A stretch of DNA of 64,000 nucleotides from Gonium pectorale (Eukaryota; Chlorophyta; Chlorophyceae; Chlamydomonadales; Volvocaceae): NCBI GenBank assembly GCA_001584585.1, contig LSYV01000006.1, positions 2,566,326 to 2,630,325 of the forward strand. Direction: 5' to 3'. A program made the position numbers and the translations under genes. Shown piece by piece: positions 34,412-48,446 of the stretch. The first letter of the stretch is position 1. Each line of letters begins with the position of its first letter. Below the pieces are notes generated by a model that saw nothing but the letters and a program-made list of their open reading frames with translations, made no database searches and was not told where the DNA came from.

Positions 34412-36608
34412 TTACTCGTCGTCGCTGGAGGACTTGTGCAGGGGGATGTGGTGAGTGCGGGCGGGGTAGTCGAAGATGGCGCTGGCCTCGCGCTCGGCCA
34501 GGGGGCCCTTGTGGTTGATCACCTTGACGTGCGAGCCGTCGTTGACCAGGCGGCCCTCCTCCCGATAGATCTTGAAGTCCTTGCGGGTCAGGTTGGTGAA
34601 GCCCCTGTGACGACGAGGATGCACAGCGGCAGGTCAGGGGGGAGAGGGAAAGGGCGTCGAGGGCGAGTCCGATGCGTCATGTGGCGCAACGTGAAGAGAA
34701 ATAGGAGAGACGTGGGGACCCAGAGTTCAGGGACATGTGTAAAGTGCCATGCGGCTGTGGTACGCTGCAGCACACGCCCATGGACCTGTGCAGCGCCATG
34801 AAGCGCAGCAATGGGGGTCCAGGAAACATCCCCGGAAACGAGTAAACGCTGCTGCCGTCCCGGCACTCCCCCTTAAGAACAGCTCCCCGAAAATGTCGCC
34901 CTCTGAAGCCCATACACTTCATGAAAGAACCCTGCGCAGTGCTCCCCGCACTACACAACATGCGTCGGAAGGCCCCGCAACGGATGCCGAGCCAGTCAGA
35001 CAGGCATCTTTACATGGTCACGCAAGGAGCCGCCCCGGTGCAGGGCATCAGGGGCCGTTAACACGCCAGGCCGCCAGCCCGTGAGACCCCGGCCAGCGGG
35101 ATCGAGTGCCGGTCGGTGCCAAGTCGCATATTGCGCCGTTCCTTTGCTCCTATGATTGGAAGGCCCGCTTTCAGTCTCATTTCCCCATCCCGAACGTCCG
35201 TGCCTGGACCCTCCAAAAGATGCTACCAAGACGAGCGCCTTAAACACTCCTTTGTATCGGCCGTGTTCCAACTCATCGCCTTTCCTGATCCACCCAAACC
35301 ATTGAACGTGGCTGAACGTGGTCCTACCTACCCAACGGTGCGCCCCCCCCGCATCCCGCCAACCCTCCGCCGCACCCACCAGTTGTTCGACTTGATGATC
35401 TTCTGCCGGCCCGGGAACTTGAACTTGGCGCGGCGCAGGGCCTCCTCGGCCACGGCGCCGTGCTGGTCGCGGCAGCGGATGCTCATGAGCACCTGGCCGA
35501 TCTGCACGCGCGCGCAGGTGCCCGTGGGCTTGCCGAAGGCGCCGCGCATACCGGTCTGGAGCCTATCGGCTCCGGCGCACGAAAGCATCTTGTTAATGCG
35601 CAGCACGTGGAAGGGGTGCACGCGCACGCGGAGGTGGAAGGCCTCCTTGCCGGCGTTCTTGACCATGTACTTGTTGGCCGCCACACGGGCAGCCTCCAGC
35701 GCCTCGCTCGTCACGTTCTCCTTCTCCCAACTGGCAGCGGCAACCGCACGTGGGGAGGGCCGAGGGAGGCAGAGAGAGGGGGAGAGGGCGTTAAGCTGTC
35801 GGCATTCTCCCCGAGGTACATGGTGTCCCACTCCGTCTGAGGGGACGGGGCGCGCTGCGCCGGCGAGCGGAGCGGAAAGTCAGGAAACAGAGACCTGTCG
35901 AAGATGCGGAAATAGCGGAACGGAGGGCCGCATGCGCCCCTCTGAGCGGGGCCACAGCTGACCACGCAAGTATCCGATGCTGTGGGACTCTACAGCCGAC
36001 GAGCCCTCCGCTGTTGTCCTTTCCCCAGTTCTGCATATGTCCCACAAGCCGACAGACTCCAGGCCGTGGTATTGACGGTGTCAGCCGAGTGGGCGGCTGG
36101 GCCCACCGCAGCACCTCCACTCCAGGGGCGACGCACGTCCGGACCGCTCCGCTGTGCTGTGTGTTCCTGCTACTCCGAGCACCGGGCGCCCTGCTGCTGC
36201 TCCAACCGTCCGCATGCACAGCGTGGCTCCGAGGACGCTGCGATCGGCTCGCGGCCATTTGTGGCCAACCATGGATGTAAAGAACGATTACGCAGCTGCA
36301 CGCCTGCTCTGCCGGCCGAAGTCCATTTCCCAGCCACTTGAGCCCCCGGCGGGCCCCCCTGGCTGCGTGCCGCGACACAGCCTGCCGAAAGCGCACGCCC
36401 CGACGGAGTCCCCAGCACAGTACTCTCTACTTCCACAAAGAGCCCACCTGGCCAGGTGGACGCAGCAGGGGAACGTGTCCACATCCGCCTTCTTCATGCC
36501 CGCATCGTAGATGCGGATCTTGGGGTCGGGCACACCACGGCAGAAGCGGGACTTCGGGTAGGGCTTACCCTTCGACTGCCTGTAGCAGCGCGCGGGGCGG
36601 CGACCCAT
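34412..36608 (-). CDS. RPL10: Cytosolic 60S ribosomal protein L10 (uL16)
   Basis: uL16 sits near the peptidyl-transferase centre and is the last protein loaded during 60S maturation. Exons are 36608-36448, 35730-35380 and 34604-34412. They close in frame at TAA (234 residues, slightly longer than most uL16 proteins). The start [20 protein letters not shown] is the universal eukaryotic L10 N-terminus. Further blocks are [64 protein letters not shown] and [10 protein letters not shown]. The tail is acidic (HKSSSDDE). It lies divergent from the bL36m gene. Confidence 0.97.
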
Positions 36609-37395
36609 TTTGCCTACAACAAGGGGAGGGAAGGCGGAGGCACCCGAAGGGCAGGCACGGTCCGGTGTGTAAGTTGCTCGGAAGGGGAATACACCAAGGG
36701 GATACACAAAAATAGGAAAATATTAACCGCAAATGTTCCTTTACGAGCTGAGCTCCATCGCTGTAAGATAGACGCCACGAGCGAGTGATTCGCCCAAAGC
36801 TCCGGTGCGACCGAAACCCGGCTGCTGCTCCCCCGAGGAAATAGATATCTTCTCTGCTCCGACTGTGCCGGTCGCCAGCGCGTTGCTCGCCTCGCCGCCG
36901 CATTCAGCCGCCGAGCGTGGCGCCCGCGCAGCGTGTAAGCTCCAGCAGATGCCGTCCACACAGCTCCAATGTATAGAGGCATAGTTGGGCCATGCGCTCT
37001 TGCAGTGGCTGCCCGCAAGGCCGCTCGCGGACGCCTCTCCACGCGATGCCACCAGACTCCACGAGAACACCAGAGGAGAGCCGCCAGGGCTGCAAGACGT
37101 GAGCTATATGCTGCTGCTGCTGCTGCACCGCTGTCCAGTGAAGCCCTGAGGGCCGCCAACGCTAAGAAGCCCCCCGTTCATCGATCCCGTCCAGGTGACC
37201 TCACCTGTTGTGACTGTAAGGAGAGGCCCGAGAAGAGGGATGTGGAGGGCCGCGTGGCCGTGTAAGGGGCACCGAGCGCGGCACGGCAACTTTCGTACGG
37301 CGACTTGCTCTAACGTTGCGCCCAGGCCAAGGTGAATGGGAGCTGTCCGAACGTGGGCATTAGCTGATGGACGCAATAATATAACAAAGAGCAAG
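36609..37395. promoter_or_regulatory. Shared 5' region of RPL10 and mitochondrial bL36
   Basis: These 787 bases lie between divergent start codons of two ribosomal protein genes, one cytosolic and one mitochondrial. A six-unit CTG repeat lies near 37110-37127. Open frames on both strands here have no recognisable protein features. Promoters and possibly non-coding 5' exons are expected. Confidence 0.4.
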
Positions 37396-38443
37396 ATGAA
37401 GGTCCGGGGTAAAGTGAGGTGAGCCCGTTTACGCTTACGATTGTCAAACATGGAGACTGCCGTTGCGAACATGGAGAACGGGCTTACCTGCGAGCCGACC
37501 TACCTGTGTCCCGTCGGCGATTCAGGTTGATGTGCGAATTTTGCCGTAAGGTGGTGGTGCGGCTAAATCGGACTCAGCATCATGTCTACGTATACTGCAC
37601 AAAGAACCCCAGGGTAAGGGTGAGGGGAATGGAGCAAGCGAGGCACGTGTATGTAAACACGGCACCTGCTCCTGGGTTTCCGTGTGTTTCGCTGCGTGCC
37701 ATTCCGCTGCTGTCCAGCTCAGCCCCGAAGCACCCGCTTAATCATACCATGCCCCCTCATCCCACACCTTACTTCGCAGCACAAGCAGCGCACGAAGTTC
37801 GTGAACCTGTCGACCCAAGCGGAGACGCCCTGCTGTGCGGAGCACAGCGCCTTCACGGGTGCTCACCCCGCGGAGGTGTTTGGCGTTCCCTGCCTGCCTG
37901 AGACGGCCTTTGCGGCTGTGCAGCAACACATGCTGAGCAGCCCCAGCCGGTGGGTGAACGAGGGCTTGGAATGCGGCTGGGCATTACAGACGGGCGGGTG
38001 GGGGGATGCCGCCATAACTGCATTGGCCTTTGCGTCAGACCATACCTCTTGCAACAAACAAACCTTAGTTTTATGGTCATTTGTGTTGTTCGGTAACGTG
38101 AGCAATACTTTACGTTGTACTTTACAGCTGCTGTCCATAACACACATAGGGCATTGGGCTTCCAACCTTCAGCGTGCACAAGCCACAGGACGAGGGAGTA
38201 GAGCGCAGTCAGGTCCATAGGTCTCGGGTTGGGGGACGCCATAAAATACCCTGGGCATGTGGACGAGCTCTGGAGCACCGCTGCATGTACACAGCCTCTG
38301 CGCAGAGGCATGGCGTTTCCGTGTGTGCCAATTCCTTTACGGCAATGTGCTACTGCTCATTTTGTTGCAGGGGTCTTTTGGCCAACCGCCATACGTCCGT
38401 CCTTGGGGAGCTGTACTGGCGCGCGGCTGTCAGCGGGCGGTAG
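37396..38443 (+). CDS. MRPL36: Mitochondrial ribosomal protein bL36 with C-terminal extension
   Basis: bL36 is a small zinc-binding protein of the large ribosomal subunit. Exons are 37396-37418, 37526-37613, 37780-37949 and 38371-38443. They total 354 bases and close in frame (117 residues). The first about 45 residues are a complete bL36: MKVRGKVR, then CEFCRKVVVR, then YVYCTKNPRHKQR. The three cysteines and one histidine match the zinc ligands. The start needs no presequence, as in many bL36 proteins. About 70 extra residues follow (from FVNLSTQAETPCCAEHS to YWRAAVSGR) and are not part of bacterial bL36. Plastid bL36 is plastid-encoded in Chlamydomonas, which supports a mitochondrial role; this is inference. 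Confidence 0.85.
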
Positions 38444-39549
38444 TTGTGAGCGTAGCAGACGCGCAGCCCATGGAAACGTCCGCATATATGTTAACCAGAA
38501 GGCACAACGGGCCGGATGGGAGCAAAGGGCTGACGGGAGGAAGAAGGCCGCAACAGAGCGCTTCCGGCTCCTGCTGCGACAGGCCGCCTGCACGGGTGAG
38601 AGTGCGCTGTGCGTTCAGAAAGGCGCTACTTTCATGAATTGGGGCATGCAGACACGTACTGGCCGCTCGAGCGGCATTGCAGAGTGTCGCAATGACATTG
38701 CCCAGCATTTATCTGACGAGCTTCCGCTGTGCAGGGACTCCCTGTCCGAACCCAGACTGCATGAACGTGCATTACAATATTTCATATGGGGCCCATTTGT
38801 TGGCTATGGTTCAGGATCGCTGATAGTTGCCGTATGCTGCGGGGATGCGGACGGTCGAGTAACCAAGGTGATAGAAGTGTTTGCGCCATCCGTTTGACGC
38901 AAGGCCGGCAACCACGTACAAGGACTGGAGCATTAACCATGATTACTGGCCGGCGTTTGGCTATCACATGTGTGAGAACGGCTATAGGTGGATCACGCTG
39001 TCAAGCGCACGTGCAAAGTGCCTCTTCTGCCAGAGGGAGAGTTCCATCAGATGTGCACGGGAGAATCCTCGCTGGGTCGCTAATTGAGCCTGGATACGAT
39101 GGTGCGGTGCCCGTTAACAGGCTACGTGTGCTACTGTACCTCTTTGCCCTGAAAGACTGCAACTAAGGATCACCTGCTATCACCCGTGGAGTCATGAACG
39201 GCACCGCTAATTTGGTGCGTTGTCACACCGCCGAAATGCGCCCCTGCACAGCGCCCGATGTGCCCTTGCCCGTGCCATCCCGCAATGAAGGTACTAAACT
39301 ATGATCAGCTTGGACTCTAGCGCCTTACGTACGACAGGTGGGAAGCAGCTCCTGGACTCATATCCGACCAGTGCACCAATGGCGTCACGAGAACGGGTGG
39401 CAAACCAGTTGTAAGATGGCCAAAGTGTCACCTACAAAAAATGAATCCTCGCCTGTCCACGCTACCATCTAGCAGCATCAGGTATCACTCTGCTCGCAAA
39501 ACCTGCACTACTGTGCACCCTGCTGTCTACGAATGGGATTGGCGCCGTG
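38444..39549. other. Intergenic region between convergent genes, with a small open frame
   Basis: TGTAA at 39410-39414 may be the bL36m polyadenylation signal, implying a UTR near 970 bases. A 68-codon plus-strand frame at 38881-39087 has a protein-like composition (TYKDWSINHDYWPAFGYHMC, and a CLFC pair) but matches nothing known and overlaps the presumed 3' UTR. It could be a remnant of a mobile element. Confidence 0.3.
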
Positions 39550-42500
39550 CTACTCCCCGCCTCCTCCCATCCACTGCTCCTCAATGGCCGCCAGGATTGG
39601 CTCTGGGTCGATGCCCGCCGCGCGCATGGCGTCGCAAAGGGCCTTGTTCTTTGCAGATTCCATTCCCAGGCAGAGCAGGAGCTCGTCGAACTCGACCTTC
39701 AATATGCATGGGACAAGAGGCGATTTGCAAACCAACAATACTCCTTTATTGGGTGACAGCATTTGCATTGCTATCCGCACACCCATGTCACCCGGAAACG
39801 CTTGGGATGGTTACGATTTGGTTGTGACAGCCTTCCCGCAAGGACAACTCCCGTACCTGCATGTCGTTCAGCTTGCGCACCGCCTCGTCCAGCTGAGATT
39901 TGGTGGTGTCGAGCTGGTGCCTGTGCAGGGCAATTTTCTCCTCGTACCGCCGCCACATGTCGCTCCGCTGCGGCTGGTGGGCCGCTAGGGTCGGTGCGGC
40001 AGCTGTGAGCGGAGCGGGGCGGGTGCCTGTGGGTCCTGGAGAGAACAGGTGGTGGGGTTGAGTCTGCAGCGTCGACCTGGCAGACAGCGCAACTTTGCAC
40101 AGATTGCCAGCCGGGATAAGTGCATTGCCGTAGACCAGTGCCCCAACGCGTGCACTCTCGCACATTCCCATCCTCGCGCCATGCGAGCTTCATCACACGC
40201 CTTCAGGGCACGTGACGCACATTGCACTGGTTCATTGACACAAGCAAACTTACCGGCATTCTCGCCAGCGGCCTCCGCTAGCCGCGCTGCAGCCTTTTGG
40301 TGCAACGCTGCATAACGGCCCTTGTCTGCAAGGCTGGGTGACGCCGGCCTGCGCGGCATGGCTGAGGCTGAAGCCGGGCGCGCGCCGTGGAAGCCCACAG
40401 CGCTGCTGCTGCTGGCCATGGGACTGGGCACCGCCGTTGCGCCACCCGCGTTGAGGACGGCGGCTGCATTGGTGCCGAAGGCACGGGCCGCAGGAGATGC
40501 AGGCTGCAGCACCCCTGCCGCGGCAGCCTGCGCCTTGCCAGCTGAGCCGCCACGCGGAGAGAAGACGCTCTTGAGGAAGGCCCCGAAACTCGCCGACCGG
40601 GAGTGTTTCTTGGGCGTGGCGGCCTGCTGCTCTGCCGCGCTGGGCGCCGGCAGAGCTGCAGGCAGCGCCGTGACGGTGGCCGTGGCCGTTGGCGCCGCAG
40701 CGGGCACGCTGGCAGTCTGCGCGAGCATCTGCTCCACGGCCATCTTCAGCTGTATGACCTGTGTGATGCTGGCGGCGTCCACCTCCCGGTCCTCCGCAAG
40801 GATGTTCTGTTTGAGCGACGACAGCTTCTCAATGCCCTCCATAATCGCCTGTGCGCAGCAATTAAAAGGTTAGCGTCCAACGCGTAGAGGGGCGCACGCG
40901 AAGGGGACCGAAGGAAGGGCACATTCCTCTAGCCACACGTGTTAGCCATCATTCAGTATATGGACATGAATAGGGCAGCGCTTAGTTACTTAGAACGCTA
41001 CCTTGAGCGGATCCGCCGGTGCAGGTGCGGTGGAAGTCGAGGGACCCGCTGGGTCGTAGGCTGTCTTGCTGCCGTTGGCCACTGCCGCTACAGCCGCAGC
41101 CAGCCCGAGGGGCTTGGTGCCAGTGGGCGCAGCACTGAAGAAGGCCGGGTTTGGCGTTGGCGCATCGATGGGTGCCACCGGGAGTAGGGTCACAGGGGAA
41201 GGCGGCTTTGCGACCACGCCCACGGACGATGGCGGGAATGCGGGCGACCAGACCACAGCGGGTGCTGCAGGCGCCTGAGCCGGGGCCGCTGCCATCCTTT
41301 GCGCCACCTGGCTCTCGGGCCGCCCGGCGGCCAGCAGGTCGATCTGCGGGACGGGCAACCCCACCTCGAACTCACTGCCCGCCTCGGACATTGCATTCGG
41401 GGATGCGGCCAACGCAAGGCTGCCGTCGAGCGCCGCCGAGCAGTTCATGGCGGAGAGGAGCATGGCCTCCACCGTTGCTAGCTGCGCCGCCTCGGCCGAC
41501 GCCTCCTTGGAGCGCGAGTCCGTGGCGGGCGTCGTGGCCGTGGTCGGCGCTCTGCCTGTGGGAGTCGTCGCCGCCGTGCCCGGCAGTGATCCCGCTACGC
41601 CGCCAGGAGTGGTGGCCGCTGTGCTTGGGGGCTGGCCGCCTCCACGTGTGGGCGTTGGCGAAATCATCTCCGAGAGCGTCGCTTCCGCCGGCGCCTGGCA
41701 TGTTACCGGCGTCTCGTGCCCATCAACAATGATTTTCAAACCCGCGACACGCACTCCGCCAGCCGCCCGCTCCGGTGTGGCGCTGCAAGATCCAGCGGCA
41801 GAGGCAGCAAGTGGAGAGGCCGCAGAAGCACTTTGGTCGCGCCTGAGGGCGTCGAGTGCGTCCGAGAGCGCCCGGGCCGTCTGCGTGACGGCTTCGTCAG
41901 CTGGCGCAACGACCGCTGCGGGGGCAGACTCGGCTGTGTCCTGCAGCTCAGCATCCAGCTCTGTGTCATTCGGCTGCGAGGTGCGAAACTGCGAAGTTGC
42001 AGCGTTGGATATGCTGCGGCTGTGGGAAGGCGTCAGCACCTTCCGGAGGCCACAATGAGCAACTGCAAGCGCCTTGCAAGCAGCCTCGCTGAGGCCCGAC
42101 TCCTCCTGCGCCCACTTCGCAGACTGAGCCGCCATGGCACCATCAGCCCCCGTAGGCGTCGTCGCCGGTGTCGCTGCGGGCTGGGGTCCTTCTGCAGGAG
42201 GCGGTGGCGCGATGTAGGTGACGCCCTTGTTCTTGGCATTCCAGTCGCGGCAGTGCTTGTGCCACTGGTCGCTGTACCGCAGCTCCTCGGGCAGCTCGTG
42301 CGGCAGCGGGCCGTCCAGCTTACTGGCGGTACCCGGGTGCATCATGGAGTCGAACAAGGCCTCGAAGTTGTCCACCTTGTACGCCTCCGGCTTGCGGCCC
42401 TTGGCCTCTTGCAGCGCCGTCTGCAGCGCGGCTTGCAGCTTGGGAACGGTGATGATGGGCGCGACGCCCCACTGATTCCCTCGAGTGGGTTCCGACGAAG

Positions 42501-43611
42501 CGCCCGAGACGCTCGTGGCAACCACAGCGGCAGGGGCTGGCCTCGGCTGCTGCGTTTGAATCTGTACCGACGCCAGGATGGACCGCGCGGGCGCAGGCGC
42601 CGATGGCCTGGCGACCACAGCTTGCTGTTGCTGAGACTGGCCCTGAGCAGTGCCCGACGCCCAGGGCATATGCTGCGGCCCGCGCTGCATCAGCTGCTGC
42701 GGGCCCCGAGCTGCAAGCACAGCGGATGCCACGATGGGTGGCGGAACAGGCAGCGCGAACGCGTTTGAGCTGGCAGTGGACGCCGAGGGCGACGGCGGCA
42801 GCGAGGCGAACGGGTTGGACGCTGCACCACCCTGGGACAAGGACCGTGTCGGCGTTGGGGGCTTTGGGAGCGTCAGGTTGACCTGGCTGCTCGATGTCGG
42901 CGTGGCAGGGGCAGCAGAGTTGATACGCACAGGCGTTGGCAGCCGAGTTGTGATATTCGACTGCACGAAGTTTGGGTTGAGCGCCTGCCGGCCACGCATT
43001 GTGGGGCTGGACGGGGTCGGAGGCCGCTGAGGTTGCCCCGCCCCCTGTTGGAGTGCGGTGGGGACCAACAGTCCTGTAAGACCGGCTGGCGCAGGGCGGC
43101 CCATGGCGGAGTTGGGTTGCATCCCATAATGTGGATTTACAGCGCGCCTGCGAAGAAAGACGGTCCGGCTGAGCAACCGGCTTCATATGGCATATGGCAG
43201 GGTGCAAAGGGGGACGGCCTCACCTTGGGACATTAACCGACAGGTGAGAAAGGCTTCCGAGCTTTGGAGGCTCCTGAGCATTGCCCAGATGACCGCCGGC
43301 GTTCTCCTTGCCAGCCTGCGGGCGGCGAGATGTGAACCGTTTGTGCAGATGTGGAGCATCAGTCGCGAAGGCCGCGCGGCGCTTACCCAGCCAGCGTCTT
43401 CTGCTCCACCAAGCGAACGAAGTTTATCTCTTAGCGTTTCGCCCAAGCGCTGGGGAAGCCTTGTGATGTTCCCCCACTGAGACGAGAGGGGGGTGCGCAG
43501 TGGGGGGGGATTCAGCCTTGTGGGCTTGCGGTTGCGAGAGCGGCGACAACTGATTACCGTAGTCGGCCTGAAGGCGCTGAAGGCCGCTGGCTGCTGCTGC
43601 GTCTGCGCCAT
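39550..43611 (-). CDS. Unrecognised disordered protein with C-terminal coiled coil
   Basis: I do not recognise the family. Coding blocks: 43611 to about 43463, about 43147-41002, about 40850-40260, about 40035-39858 and about 39703-39550 (TAG stop). Joining the first two blocks is in frame, which selects the ATG at 43611 over one at 43624. The large second block is Pro-, Ala-, Ser- and Thr-rich and mostly disordered, with SNPFASL and one conserved-looking segment (PHELPEELRYSDQWHKHCRD). The third begins with MEGIEKLSSLKQNILAEDRE, a predicted helix. The C-terminus has a coiled coil (WRRYEEKIALHRHQLDTTKS) leading to VEFDELLLCLGMESAKN, faintly like the acidic end of golgin p115-type tethers. That resemblance is too weak for a functional call. 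Confidence 0.6.
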
Positions 43612-45184
43612 TGTCGCTGGGCAAGGGCCAGCTGCCCGAACACCGTGCTATTCTTGTGCCGACTCGCTATAGCTCTTTGTCCATGCTTGCAAGGCACAGC
43701 AGCAGGTAAAGACTGACAGGTGCTCGTAAGCACTCTTTGGTCTGTCCCTCGATCCAGGATACGCCCTCTGCCCTACGATGTGTCGATGTCCCTGGCGCCG
43801 GACCTTCTTCTTTCAATCCTGCTATGTGCAGGTCGGTTAACCGGTTATACCTATGCGTCCCTAACCGGATCCGAAATCCTTTACCGGTAACTTTGTTGCA
43901 GCACTCGGCGGCACGTCTCTGCGCCACTAGCTGGTATTGATAGCGAAGGGGAGTTCAAGCTAGGGGAGCAAGGGGCTGACAGGCGACCTGTCCGGCCACC
44001 TGTGCCGCTGTTCATGGCCGCCCGCCGCCGCCGGCCACGCCCTTCCCCAATGACGCCATGTTTGCTGCCGGATGCGGTTGGCACCTGGACCTTGCTCCAT
44101 CGCACACTGTAACACTGACATTCCCCAATCCTTCACGGACGTGGACGTTAAACCCGTGTCCTGGCCACCTGGTGTCTCCGGCCAGCCGGCCGCTTTGAGC
44201 CCAGTCTATATTCTGGCCCCGGGAACGGCCATGCGTGCCCGTTCAAAACATCAAGAACAGCAGCTCAGCACAGTTCAGCAATAACGTACGTAGGATCAAG
44301 CCAGTGGCCCAAGCCGCTGCCATCCGCGCTAATGTCATCCTGGTTGTCTTCGTCGGACGATAAGTAGGGCCCTTTGGGCGGCTTGGACGATGACGTGGGG
44401 ACCTCTTTTCGGCAGAATTACGTTAAGGTTTAGCCACCCAAGCTGGGGAAACCACACAGAAGGCGGGTTCCACCGAAACGTCCTAGTTTTGGCGTGTTGT
44501 TTCGTCAGGCCGACCGACCGAAGGCCCGTAGCGGAAGACAACCGCCCTGGTTAGTGCCTTACGTCGCGACCATCGTGTGCGTTCGGTTCCCATCCACACC
44601 AACGTAAACGGCGTGTTAACCGCCTGCCAACAACAGCGCTCGTAGCTCTTGGGGGCAACTGCCAAACATGACAATCGCAGGGGATCGCGCGGGACCTTTC
44701 AACCGCGCTCTCCAACCTGCAATGCGGTTTCACCTGGGAGTGCCCTAGCCCGGGACCTAGTGAGCGCACAATCCGGACGCGGCCGCCGCTTCAACAGCAT
44801 GGTCCCCTGCCGCCCTCTCACGACTGTTCCGCGGCTGGCCTTGTACTCATTCGCGCAAACGTGTATGAACAAAAGAACTACAAACAATTTGCTTCTTCGC
44901 CGCCCGCGACGCTCAGCGCATTGAAGGCTCGGCGCTGACCCGGGGCACCTTGGCAGGGCGCGGGGACGCGGACGCGGGCGACGGCCGCTCTCTCACTGCG
45001 CGGACGGGACAGCCGGAAGAGCCCAAAAGTTAACTCGTGCGGCACAGCAGTTCCCCTCGCCCCGAAACACTGACCGGGCAAGCAACAATCACGGCGCATA
45101 CGGAGGTGCTAATGTCAGAGACATCCCAATCTGCTCAACCTCTTTTGAGCCCGGCCAGCGGGTTGGCATACAGGACCGACGCAT
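43612..45184. other. Intergenic region with an unexplained coding-like segment
   Basis: It covers the 5' side of the coiled-coil gene and the 3' UTR of CDKD. On the minus strand, about 44400-44285 reads EVPTSSSKPPKGPYLSSDED and continues to an in-frame WLDPTYVIAEL. The composition is protein-like, but no start, splice partner or family was found. At 43834-43890, CCGGTTA and its complement occur several times as short palindromes. Confidence 0.3.
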
Positions 45185-48228
<3,044 letters not shown>

Positions 48229-48446
48229 GGCGCCAACCACAACGCAGTCACGGGTTTTCCGGCGCCGGGTGCGATGTGATGCGCTATGACTCCCATGCGG
48301 ACATGTTCACTAGAACTAATACTATGGGGCTTGCACAGGCGCTCACACGTCACCAGGTAGTATCAAGCCAGTTTAACGTTGAGTTCGGCGTGCAAAAGTG
48401 CCGCTTTGCACTTGCCTCCGCGTAGGCGCATTCCAACTGTCCAACC
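48229..48446. promoter_or_regulatory. Shared 5' region of CDKD and the neighbouring gene
   Basis: These bases lie between the CDKD start and the first plausible ATG of the divergent gene. No known element was recognised. If the true start of the divergent gene is downstream, this region is longer. Confidence 0.35.

Noticed and set aside
36614..37265. Open frames on both strands between RPL10 and bL36m
   Set aside because: They are Ala/Arg-rich with no recognisable protein and fall in the divergent promoter interval.
41716..42768. 350-codon plus-strand open frame
   Set aside because: It is the antisense shadow of the large Pro/Ala/Ser-rich exon of the coiled-coil gene.
43424..43624. Alternative start at 43624 for the coiled-coil protein
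   Set aside because: Its donor phase (0) does not match the acceptor phase (2) of the next exon; the frame starting at 43611 does.
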